Source: Primula veris (taxonomy: Eukaryota; Streptophyta; Magnoliopsida; Ericales; Primulaceae). From it: a stretch of DNA of 64,000 nucleotides. Positions within the stretch are counted from its first letter, which is position 1. Every line of letters starts with the position of its first letter. The notes under the pieces were generated by a model that ran no database searches, was not told the origin of the DNA, and worked only from the letters and a program-made list of their open reading frames with translations. A program made the position numbers and the translations under genes. The DNA is taken from assembly GCA_963682055.1 (NCBI GenBank), contig OY821741.1, positions 17,351,211-17,415,210 of the forward strand, read 5' to 3'. This document shows, piece by piece, positions 22,901 through 32,800 of this stretch.

Positions 22901-24039
22901 ATATAAGATACTGGCCTTTTGCTTTGAATGGAAATCTCAGTGCCAAAGAAGCTTGGAAATTTTTCAGGAAAAAACATACTAAATGGAATCTCTCTAAATT
23001 TGTATGGAACCCTATTTTACCTCATAAAATCTCGATCTTCTGCTGGAAACTATGGTACAATGGTGTCAAAATTGATGGAGATCTAAAGAAATTTGGGATT
23101 CAATTAGCTTCGAAATGCACTTGTTGTACTACAAAAAAAGAAGATACTGTGGATCATCTTTTTGGGGAGAGTGAAATTGTTACAGAGGTATGGGAACATT
23201 TCTATAATGTGTTTGGAACATGCCAAAAAAACTTTAAAGACTGGAAAGATTATGTGTATTTTTGGTGTCACAAATTTACGGGTTCCTCCCAACTGGACTC
23301 TATTGCCAAACTAACCCTTTCCTTATGGGAGGTTTGGATTAGCAAGGTCAATTACAAACATAAGAATGAAGACATGAAAAAGGAGAATATTATTCTGAAA
23401 GTAGAGAAATGGTTGATTGACTTTAATGCTAATATTAAGCATAAAGCGCATACTAAAGAAATGCAAAAAATAGCACTAGAGAGACTGCATATTCCCACCT
23501 CTCCTTGTAGGATAAAGAGAAGCATTGCTACTAAGTGGCTAATGCCTCCTTCTGGGAAGCTAAAACTAAACACTGATGGCGCCTTTTGCAAAAATACAAG
23601 GGCTACAAGTAGTGGAGGTATCCTAAGAAATGATATGGGAGATATGATCTTTAGTTTCTATTGTACTTTAGAGAGCAATTCCGCCTTAGAAGCTGAGATC
23701 AAGGCCCTGCTCTATGGATTACAAATTTGTTATGAACTGGATTTGGTTAATATTATGGTAGAGGTAGACCTGAAAACTCTGAAAACCTGGTACAATAGTA
23801 ATAAAGGCGTTCATGTTCAATACATGAATATATGGGAGGACATAAACTTCTTATTAAATTGGCTAGGAGAAAAAATCACTCATATATGGAGGGAGCAAAA
23901 TATGGTGGCTGATGAACTTGTAAAATATGGTCTACAATGTGAAAATAATACTTTCTTTCACTTCACAGAACTTCCACCGAAAGTTTTTGGGGAATTTATG
24001 ATGAATAGAATGGGGGTTTGTAACTTTAGGCATAAATGA
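19918..24039 (+). pseudogene. LINE ORF2: endonuclease / reverse transcriptase / RNase H, two in-frame stops
   Basis: The ATG at 19918 overlaps the ORF1 stop (ATGA). Endonuclease motifs: WNIRG at the start, GDFN (about 20312) and SDHAP (about 20563). Reverse transcriptase motifs: FRPISLCQ, LDMAKAFDRVNW, VKQGDPLSP and FADD (21961-21972). A zinc-binding RVT segment (CTCC ... HLF, about 23116-23163) precedes a plant-type RNase H (LNTDGAF, EAEIKALLYGL, REQNMVADEL). TGA codons at 20218 (in the endonuclease) and 22477 (after the RT core) are the only breaks, and all segments stay in one frame. The encoded enzyme nicks target DNA and copies the element RNA at the nick. Confidence 0.9.
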
Positions 24040-24241
24040 TATGGATGGTTGATCTAACCTGATAGAGTGGATGGTTTGGTAAATGGGTATAAGCCTAAGT
24101 ATTTTCTGATAAGTAGTATTGTTGTATTTTGTTCTCTAAGTGGTAACTAATAAGTTGCCACTTTTGCTTGTATTCTGGGTCTGGTCCCAAATCTAATGGA
24201 TATGGGGTGCTGTCCCTTATTAAAAAAAAAAAAAAAAAAAA

Positions 24242-25425
24242 CTTTATTTGCTTTTATTTTATGCTTTTGTGTCAACCATCTAAGAAAGAACTCTGGAAAG
24301 ACAGAAAATTCCGGATTTAATTTAATGATTTAGGAGTATATGTAAAATAGTATAAATATAAATATATGCATGTATATTTGTAAATTAAAATATGCCAATT
24401 TAACCAAATGAACACGGGCATTAAGAGCAGAGGGTATGTATTCGTAATTAGTTCGTTTTCTAAATGAACAATACGTATTCTGGTTTATGTTCTTTTTATT
24501 TAGATTGAACGAATGAGTGTGAAACAAACGCTTAACGAACCGACATAAAACGAGTTTGGTCAGTGCAAACCCTGGTTAAATTTGAAAATTAGAAATAATA
24601 TATGAATTTTAATTAATTTTTAACAGGTTGGTAATTTTGTTGTTTTTCTTGTTTTTTTTTTTTTTTTTTTTTTTCATGTAGGCGGTGATAACCAATGGTT
24701 ACATGGAAGCTAAATCTTAAAGGGGGACTAAACATGAATCAATTGATACTAGTGGCTTGAATTTGGATGTAATCAACGAATGGTTTAACAAAAAACAAAT
24801 ACTCATTTTTTAAGATTATTTTCTTTTATGGAAAAGACGATGCGCTATAAAATCTCTATGAATCATAACGTTGGGACTTTGGTATTTATTAGTTCGAGCA
24901 TACATTTCTAAATTAATCAATAAATTAATGAGTTATTGATTTAAAGAATTTCATTCAGTTTAGAAAACATAATTTATATTTGGTTAACATTCATTAATTG
25001 TATTGACTATTCAACTAATGTTTATCCTATAATATGAGTGCACGTTATTTGAATATATGGTTTCGTTGCGCTAAAGCTAAGGGTATTCAACATATAATCT
25101 GAAAGGCGCCACTCTATGAAAAAAACTAGCAATAAAATCAAAGTTTACTTAATTTTTTTAATAATAGTTGTATTCAAGAGAATTATTTAAGAAAAATTAT
25201 TGTTTAGTGCACCATGCTTACCTAGATTTTTCTTACCTAAATTTTATGTTTATTACCCTAACCTACAGTTTTTTTTCTAAAACCTTATTTCAACATATAA
25301 TTCCGCTTATATTTAGTACCCTACCGTCATAAAAAGTCACATAAAATGGTCATGTGACCCTATATGTTATTTTTTTACTGGTGCATTTACGAAATATGCA
25401 TCCACTCCCAGTCACTAATCATATA
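24242..25425. other. intergenic, AT-rich
   Basis: No gene recognised; a 26-base T tract lies at about 24648-24674. Confidence 0.5.
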
Positions 25426-25656
25426 TTCCATTTGTCTCATAACAATAGTTAATTACGAAACCACGTGTCAATTTCGATATAACAATAACTTATATCAAAA
25501 TTATCGGAAAAAAAAATTCAAAAATTATAATATAATTTAACTTTTAAATTATATAATTAGATTTTTAACTTTTTCATTTCGACAATTTACAAGTTATTTT
25601 CCTGTCAAAATTGACACGTGATTTCGTAATAAACTATTGTTATAGGACGGAGGGAG
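25426..25656. mobile_element. Stowaway-like MITE
   Basis: The right terminus reads ...CTATTGTTATAGGACGGAGGGAG followed by TA. The left terminus, TTCCATTTGTCTCATAACAATAG preceded by TA, is an eroded inverted copy. CTCCCTCCGTCC-type ends and a TA target duplication mark Stowaway (Tc1/mariner-derived) MITEs. 231 bp, noncoding. Confidence 0.8.
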
Positions 25657-26327
25657 TATACTTTTTAAAGAGATAGAAGTTCATTTTTTTAATACTTAAC
25701 TTTAACAAAAAAAAATTATAAGATTAACCCGGGCCTAATTGAATTTTAGGTTTGAAAGAGTTAGAGTTTGATTTTTATGTGAATTTGTGTTTGTTTGGGA
25801 AAAAGTACGTTGATTGTTGGATGAAAGTGTTTGCCATGTATAACTAATCAGACAAATAATAATATGCTCATGAATCTAAACCTATTTTGCAACAAACAAC
25901 TAAACGTTTGTTGCAAAATTTAACAGAATTGCTCTATAAGAAAAAATTCATTTAGAATTATAAAATCTTTTGAATTATGTTGGTAAACTGGTTGTGCCTA
26001 AATTTTAGCAACAGTTTAGCAACATAATTTTAGCAATAATTTGTTGCTAAACTGTTGCTACTAAACTATTGCTAAAATTTAGTCGCATTCACTTTAGCAA
26101 AATAACCGAAAAAGTTTTATGATACTACATGAACTTTTTCTTGTAGTTATATATATAACAGGATCAAACGTTGGGAGTACTATTTTAGATAGAAATTGTG
26201 TAGGTTATGGTACTAAACACAGTTTAATAAGTATGGTGCACTAAACATATAAAAACCCGAATTGTTAATATATGATATTGATTGGACAATATATTTTAAT
26301 ATCTTTTAAACCGACGTCCTTTACTAA
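25657..26327. other. intergenic with short hairpins
   Basis: Small inverted repeats occur: TTTTGCAACAAAC / GTTTGTTGCAAAA around 25888-25918, and several TTTAGCAACA units in both orientations at 26000-26090. No gene. Confidence 0.5.
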
Positions 26328-27430
26328 TTATGAACAATGTGAAGATAACCCAGGAACCCCGAAAAAAAAATATGATCCCAAAATTGTCTCCGGAAGCCCA
26401 AACGATAAACATAACATGTCGGATGTGATACAATTTGTACTTCAAGGTGTGGCTCAACCCATGTATTCGGTTCATTCGCTACTTGAATATTACCTATGAA
26501 GCATGCTCCCCTTAATCCATGGGCAGAAAAATACCCGCTTTCCATTCTTGTGGTGGTGTGTCGGTTCCTTAATCGAGTTTACAATTTCCCCACAAAATGC
26601 TACAAAAGCAGCACCATTACCCAAGTCTGGAAAGAGGGTACGAGGATAATAGCCCATTAAATGTTCGCCTACCTGTAGCCACCAATCTCCCCCGTCTATA
26701 TCTAGTGCTTATTAGAAAATTTGAGTCACTAATATTGTTTAGCTTCTGCCAGATATAAATTTCTTAATTTATCAAAAAAATAAGATATACGATATTTAGC
26801 CATATCTTTGATTTATATTTGACAAGTGCAAATTTGAAATGATTCTAACTTTGGAAATTTTTTTTCCTTCTTCTATGTTACTATGTAAGTTGTAACAATG
26901 GATAATTCGATTTCTCTAAAAAGTGAAGAATCCAAGATGATTAAAAACAATTAAGATGTGGTTATATACCTTTGAGAAGCTAATGGTTTGGGCCATTTTC
27001 TATTGGTTGTAGACTGAAACATGCTCCCATGCACTTCCGAGTTCCGAGAACTATTTCTTCGCTTGTTTGCACAAAACCCGAGCATAAAAGATTATAACAA
27101 CCTAACATGTAGTTATTGTTCTGAAAATAATCATGGGAGGGGTGAATATGTTTGGGAGGAAAAAGAAATAGTTGTATTAAGTTTTTGTGTTATAACATTT
27201 TTTACGTTATTAGTCGCACAATTAAACAGTTTGGTCGATGATCTAGATAGCTTAACATTTAAGTGATCATTTCTTATGGGTATAGAACAAATATACTTCT
27301 TTTGCACATTTTAATAAGTGAGTTGTTCAGAAGTTAAACTTACTGTATAGAACATAAAAAATCTTGACCGTGCATCGTGAAAAAGATCAGGATAAACCTA
27401 GAAACCAAAGAAAGCAAATTATTATTCTAC
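26328..27430 (-). pseudogene. partial neprosin-domain pseudogene (copies of exons 5-7 of the neighbouring gene)
   Basis: Three blocks match the intact gene at 29802-40636 in order and spacing: 27344-27397 (exon 5, same 54-base length), about 26970-27120 (exon 6) and about 26328-26706 (exon 7). Exon 7 has lost its acceptor (AG to AA before GCA) and carries a small deletion next to GGAAATTGTAAAC that shifts the frame. Exon 6 also has a different length. Similarity ends near 27430 on one side and just after the stop on the other, so exons 1-4 were not included or have been lost. The intron between the exon 6 and 7 copies has no retrotransposon. Confidence 0.85.
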
Positions 27431-28053
27431 CTCTTGGAATCGAGATCATAATCTATGCTTAGATGTGTCTATTGTCCCCCTTTTCCTTCTTGTCTTCAGT
27501 ATCCAAAATTGACGAGACAGCGTGTAAAGCCGATAATCGGAAGGTGACTAAATACGAAATGCATTGCGAATCAAACAGCCTATTTTTTTCCCCTTTTATC
27601 TTAGAGTCGATGGGAGCTTTTGGTTCACGCACTACGGAGATTTTGTACTGTTAGCCGAGTTGACATTGGTTAGGTGAGTGTCAGCAGCTGAGGCTATAGC
27701 CTCTATTAGATATGAACTTTCTTTCACTACCCAAAAGATCATGGGTGACGGTATTCTAATACGCTGTAGCGGATGATTTAGAAGTTATATGAATTTATTC
27801 ATGTGTAACTGGTTTTAACATGTATTATGTTGCTTTTCTGTAACATTACTTTTATCAGTTATAGTGAAAATTTAGTTATTGTATGTTCTATGTCATCCAA
27901 TTTTAATGTGTATTTTGTTTCTTTTCTGCAAATAAAATCTACTTTACACTATTAAAATAATAATATATTTGTTATATGTTCTATGTCATCTAATTACAGG
28001 CCTTGTCCCTATAGACAAACCCCACCCCACCCCATATTAATAAGTATTAAAAT
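27431..28053. other. intergenic, nothing recognised
   Basis: The open frame at 27463-27654 has no recognisable domain and no joining exons. Confidence 0.4.
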
Positions 28054-28839
28054 GAACCTGGATTTTTCGACTACATTTTATCCTTATTCACGTCCAAACC
28101 ATAAAAAAATATTACGAACCGTAAGTCTGACTTACGAATCGTAAGTCTGACTTACGGTTATTGACTTAAGTCAAATCATAAGTCGTTTTTACGGACTGTA
28201 AGTCTGACTTACAGTTTTACTTGGAAATTTTAAAATTTCCACTGCGTCGAAAATCAACACATCTTCCGATGAATTTTGCCGATCGATCGGCTGCAAACTA
28301 TTTTACTTTATCACTTTTCTCCTTCCCCTTCCTCCTATCTACCTCCCACTCTCTCACTTAACATATTTTTGGAGTAAAACAATCTCCAAATTGGAGTATA
28401 TAATTCGGTTAATACTAGTAAAAATATGGTTTAATCAGAGTAAATGATGGGTTCGGAACGAATTTGATGAGTAGGACGATTTGAGGGTTTTTTTACTTCA
28501 AAAATATGTTAAATGAGAGAGTGGGAGGTAGTTAGGAGGAAGGAGAAGGGGAAAAATGATAAAATAAAACATTATGCAGCCGATCGATCGGGGATCAGAG
28601 CCGATCGATCGACGAAATTCACTGGAAAATGTGTTGATTTTCGACGTAGGGGCCATTTTGTAATTTCATAGTAAAAACGTAACTCGGACTTACGGTTCGT
28701 AAAAACGACTTACGATTTGACTTAAGTCAACAACCGTAAGTCAGACTTACAGTTCGTATGTCAGAAGTACGGTTCGTAATATTTTTTTATAATTTGGACG
28801 TAAATAAAGATAAAGTGCAGTCGAAAAATCTAGTCTCTG
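28054..28839. mobile_element. foldback / long-TIR nonautonomous DNA transposon (MULE-like candidate)
   Basis: The left arm (about 28057-28380) and right arm (about 28485-28839) are inverted copies flanking a 100-base loop. The outer ends read GGATTTTTCGACTACA and TGCAGTCGAAAAATCTAG. The arms contain GTAAGTCTGACTTAC palindromes, GACTTAAGTCAA and CCGATCGATCGG. TTAAAAT stands directly outside both ends (28047-28053 and 28840-28846), a likely target duplication; up to 9 bases may be involved with mismatches. There is no coding capacity. Long arms and a 7-9-base duplication suggest a Mutator-like origin, but the superfamily is not proven. Confidence 0.75.
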
Positions 28840-29801
28840 TTAAAATAGTGTGTGTATGTCTACAAATGTTATCCATATATGGACACCTTTTAAGTAATGC
28901 TATGTTCACATAATTAGGATAGGACAGGCCATAACATAGATTTATATGCATACCATTTTTGCATGTTTATACTAATTTGGATACATAGAGCATTTAGTAG
29001 TGACTGATGGGAGTGATCTTAATACCTAGACTTCATTGATCGAAGATGATGCTACATGAGAACCGGTTGAAACTTTGTTGACTACTTTTCTGGACTTAAT
29101 CCATGAAATCGAGGATCGTTTCAAGAACCGACGAGTGCTGAAAATGGACCCTAGAGGAGAACACGGGTTAAGAAGGAATCGCATCGTTTGATTGTTTTTG
29201 TTCCTCATGAGACGGCTTTTTCTGTATTATTAAATTTGAAGACTTTCTTTAAGATTTCACGTCTCAAGACATATTATTTAGTTTGTGGAGTTGGTTGTTG
29301 TTTTCTTAAAAACTATGTTTGTTTGCGAAAGGGACCAAGGATGTTTTTCTTTATCGCTTTTTAGTTCCAAAACCTTTGTTTCATTCATTTAGTAACTATT
29401 CTGAAGAAGATTGCTTGCTTTTATCTATCTAACCCTTTTGGATTGTGGACGAGTTTGATTAAACTATCATACAAAGTTCCTCGAGGTTAGGTTATCATAG
29501 GACGATATGCAAACATATTTTGTCATCTATACATTTTCATTAATAAGTTTTATTTCATGGGTTTGTTTCGTTGCATATTATAAGTATAAGATTATAATTT
29601 TTGAGTGAGTATGGAAAAATATACTTTAATGTTTACTTTTATTAAATTGAAGGTTGTTTGTCACCAAACTAAAAGTATATTTTTGAAGAATGGATAATCA
29701 AAGATGACAAATTTAAATAAATCATGATATCATTGAAATAAGGATTATTTCTTCCGCATCATTATATTATGTTGAGCTCTCCAACTGATCTCCTTATCTA
29801 A
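28840..29801. other. intergenic / downstream of the neprosin gene
   Basis: AT-rich sequence with no recognised gene. The last part before 29802 is presumably the 3' UTR of the neprosin gene. Confidence 0.4.
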
Positions 29802-32800
29802 TTATGGACAATGTGAAGATAACCCAGGACCACCAAAAAAAAAATGTGATCCCAAACCTGTCCCCGGAAGTCCAAACGATAAATCATAGCATGTCGGATG
29901 TGATACAACTTGTACTTCAAGGTGTGGCTCAACCCATGTGTGCGGTTCATTCGCTACTTGAATATTACCTATGAAACATGCTTCCCTCAATCCATGGGCT
30001 GAGAAATACCCGCTTCCCATTCTTGTGGTGGTGTGTCGGTTCCTTGATCGAGTGTTTACAATTTCCCCACCAAATGCTACAAAATCAGCACCATTACCCA
30101 AGTCCGGGAAGAGGGTACGAGGATAATAACCCACTAAATGTTCGCCTACTTGTAGCCACCAATCGCCCCCCTGTACATCTTGTGCCTGTAAGAAAATTTG
30201 TGTCAATTATATATTTTAAGGTTCTACCATGCTTTGAACTTCTTAAATTATCCAAAGATTAAGATATATGAGGTTTATGTTGGAAAAACATGTGAAAACA
30301 TGGGTGTTTCCGAATGGTCACTGGACCAACTTCGAGTCATTATTTTGTGTAACAGCGCTGAGTTGTTTATACCGTACTCAACGTGGTTGAGTAGCCCGTG
30401 TGACGAGCTTCGTAACGGTATATCACATGACCTATTCGGAGAATGGGTGTGAATACAAAGTGGCTTCAAAGTTGGTACCTCGGAAGCTCAAATCTGGAAA
30501 AAAATCTGGAAAAACCGAAATGGTTAATGAGAAAACCATTTTGATTAATCCCATATTGGAAGATTAAGAGTTAATCTTACAATATATATACCTTACCAAC
30601 CCATGTAGTTATTAAACTAACATGTCCACATACACCTAAGAGTATTAGTGTGTACCACACACGCGCGCTCGCTCGTGTCTCGGGTCTCGGGCACGGGCAC
30701 GGGCACGGGCACGGGCGTGGGCTTGGGCTTGGGCTTGGGCTTGGGCTTGGGCTTGGGATTTGGGATTTGGGATTTGGGATTTGGGGAATGTCTCGGGTCT
30801 CGGGTCTTGGGTCTTGGGTCTTGGGTCTTGGGTCCAAACCCGAATAGGGAGTTTTGTATAAAATACAAAAGGAGTCCCTAGAGTTTCCAGCAAGAGAAAA
30901 CGTCAGCAATGAATGAGAGTAAATGCTGCGGTTTCAGAATTGATTGAGCGGATTCTGGGGGTGTAACTCCCAGAATTAAAGACCAACATTTATGGTTGCG
31001 GTTTCAGTAGAGCCTATAAAAGGCAGCCATCCCCCTCTCATTTCAGTACACCATCATACACACAACTCACAGCATAAGCATACACTTAGTGAGAGAGAAC
31101 CGCACCACCAACAGCTCGACCTGTGGTTCGGTGCCGGTTTCCATACGAGCCACTCTGAGATAGAAGTTGTACCTTGGGAACAAAGTCCCGAAACCAGAAA
31201 CCTTTAAAGGTGGTTCGGGAAATATTGTTTAAGGGAAACTGCTCAGCAGTTGCCTCTTCTTTTAATTTCTGTTATTTACTTTTCAGTCCTTTATTATTCT
31301 GTCCATTTAATTTCAGTACTGTTTTCCTTTTGTGTTTTTCTTTCCAGTACCTTTAGTTTCTGTAATTTACATTTCAGTCTTTCCTATTCTGTAATTTACT
31401 TTCCTGTAATTTAATTTCCAGTATTTACATAACAGTCCGGGCAGTTTTTTTTATTTTTGTTAAAACCAGTCCAGTTTGTTTATTTACAAAAACAGTCCGG
31501 CAGTTTTTTATTTGTTAAAACCAGTCCGGCAGTTTGTTTAAAACCAGTCCGGCAGTTTTTTATTTGTTAAAACAGTCCGGCAGTTTGTTTAAAACAGTCC
31601 GGCAGTTTCTTATTTGTTAAAACAGTCCGGCAGTTTGTTTTATTTACAAAACAGTCCGGCAGTTTGTTTTATTTCCAAAACAGTCCGGCAGTTTGGTTAT
31701 TTGCGAAACCAGTCCAGCAGTTTATTTTAATTCTGTACGAGTCAGGAATTGTAATTCATATTCCAATTGTGAGAAATAAATTGTTATTTCCATTGCGTTC
31801 CTGTCTTCTTTATTTATTGTCCTTTACTTTATCGCATTCGAAGTAGTACCAAAACAAACAATCTTAAACAATATTATTTTTTGGTTTTTCTATTTTCGAA
31901 ATAAGAAAGGACTTTTCTTTTTTATTTTATTGTTGTTGACGTCTCGGTTTTTATTCTCGCAAAATCATTGCTAGTTTTCTAGAAATTGAAATTTGCACAT
32001 AGAATAAATCCGAATTGGTTTTAATCTTTTTATTCTAGAATACTATAAAGAATTCTTAGTGAAATCAAAAGTGATTTGATTTTCACGCTAGAATCTCTTT
32101 CTCTGGTTTTTATTCTTTTGAAGCAATCTAATTAAGTTATAATTAGTATTTGCGATAAAGAATTTAGTTTTCTTGCGAGAAACTAAACGGTTTTATATTG
32201 TCATTTCAGATGACTAATGAGGATCAAATACCCACCGTTTCTTCGGAAAACGTGCAGGGCGCACTTGTGATTGGCAGTAGCCATAACAATGCGAGCGCTG
32301 CGAGTGGGGGGGCTCAGGCTCAGGCTGAGGCCGAAGCTGCTGCGGCAAAGGCTGCGGCCGACGCTGCTGCGGCAGAGGCTGATGCTATGGCTGCGGCTGC
32401 GGCCGCAGCACAGGCTGCTGCTAAGGCTGCGGCCAAGGCAGCGCTTGTGGCTGCGGCCAGGGCAAAGGGCAAGGCTCCGGCAACACCGGCGATGCCAATG
32501 TTGCCAACCTCTCAACTGGAGAGACCGGAAAAGTTTAGGGGCAACAACTTCAAACGTTGGCAGCAAAAGATGCTGTTTTATTTAACTGCCCTTAATCTGA
32601 CCCGGTTTCTTAAGGAGTCTGCACCCGTCCTAAGCGAGGACGATGAGGACGTGCAGACGGTTTCGGCGGTGGAAGCGTGGAAACACGGCGACTACCTATG
32701 CCGGAACTACATCCTGTGTGCTCTGGATGACACTCTCTTCAGTGTATTCGAGCCCAAGGCTTCTGCAAAGGAGCTTTGGGAGTCTCTCGAACTAAAGTAC

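Larger units (their letters stand above)
18266..24241 (+). mobile_element. L1-type LINE (non-LTR retrotransposon), two ORFs and poly(A) tail
   Basis: ORF1 (18266-19921) and ORF2 (19918-24039) are followed by a 180-base 3' UTR and a 20-base poly(A) at 24222-24241. The order (zinc-knuckle ORF1; endonuclease, reverse transcriptase, RNase H in ORF2) is that of plant L1 elements. No frameshift was found in 5.8 kb of coding sequence; the only lesions are three in-frame TGA codons (18413, 20218, 22477). The 5' boundary is approximate. Confidence 0.92.
30278..31860 (+). repeat. 5' LTR of the young Copia element
   Basis: 1,583 bp. It holds a G-triplet array (30680-30833), a TATA box (TATAAAAGG, 31015-31023) and an 11-unit CAGTCCGGCAGTTT array (31432-31725). 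The array positions relative to the TATA box suggest U3 for the first and transcribed leader for the second. Confidence 0.95.

Noticed and set aside
18000..24260. Target-site duplication of the LINE
   Set aside because: The sequence after the poly(A) (ACTTTATTTGCTTTTATTTT) has no convincing match upstream, so the 5' end was left undefined.
30750..30785. GGGATTT repeats as interstitial telomere sequence
   Set aside because: The plant telomere unit is TTTAGGG; here the unit is TTTGGGA mixed with GGGCAC, GGGCTT and GGGTCTT inside an LTR.
30617..30909. Overlapping open frames on both strands over the G-triplet array (also 37366-37764)
   Set aside because: They encode only Gly-Leu, Ala-Arg, Pro-Lys or Ala-Gln strings dictated by the tandem repeat in every frame; they are not genes.
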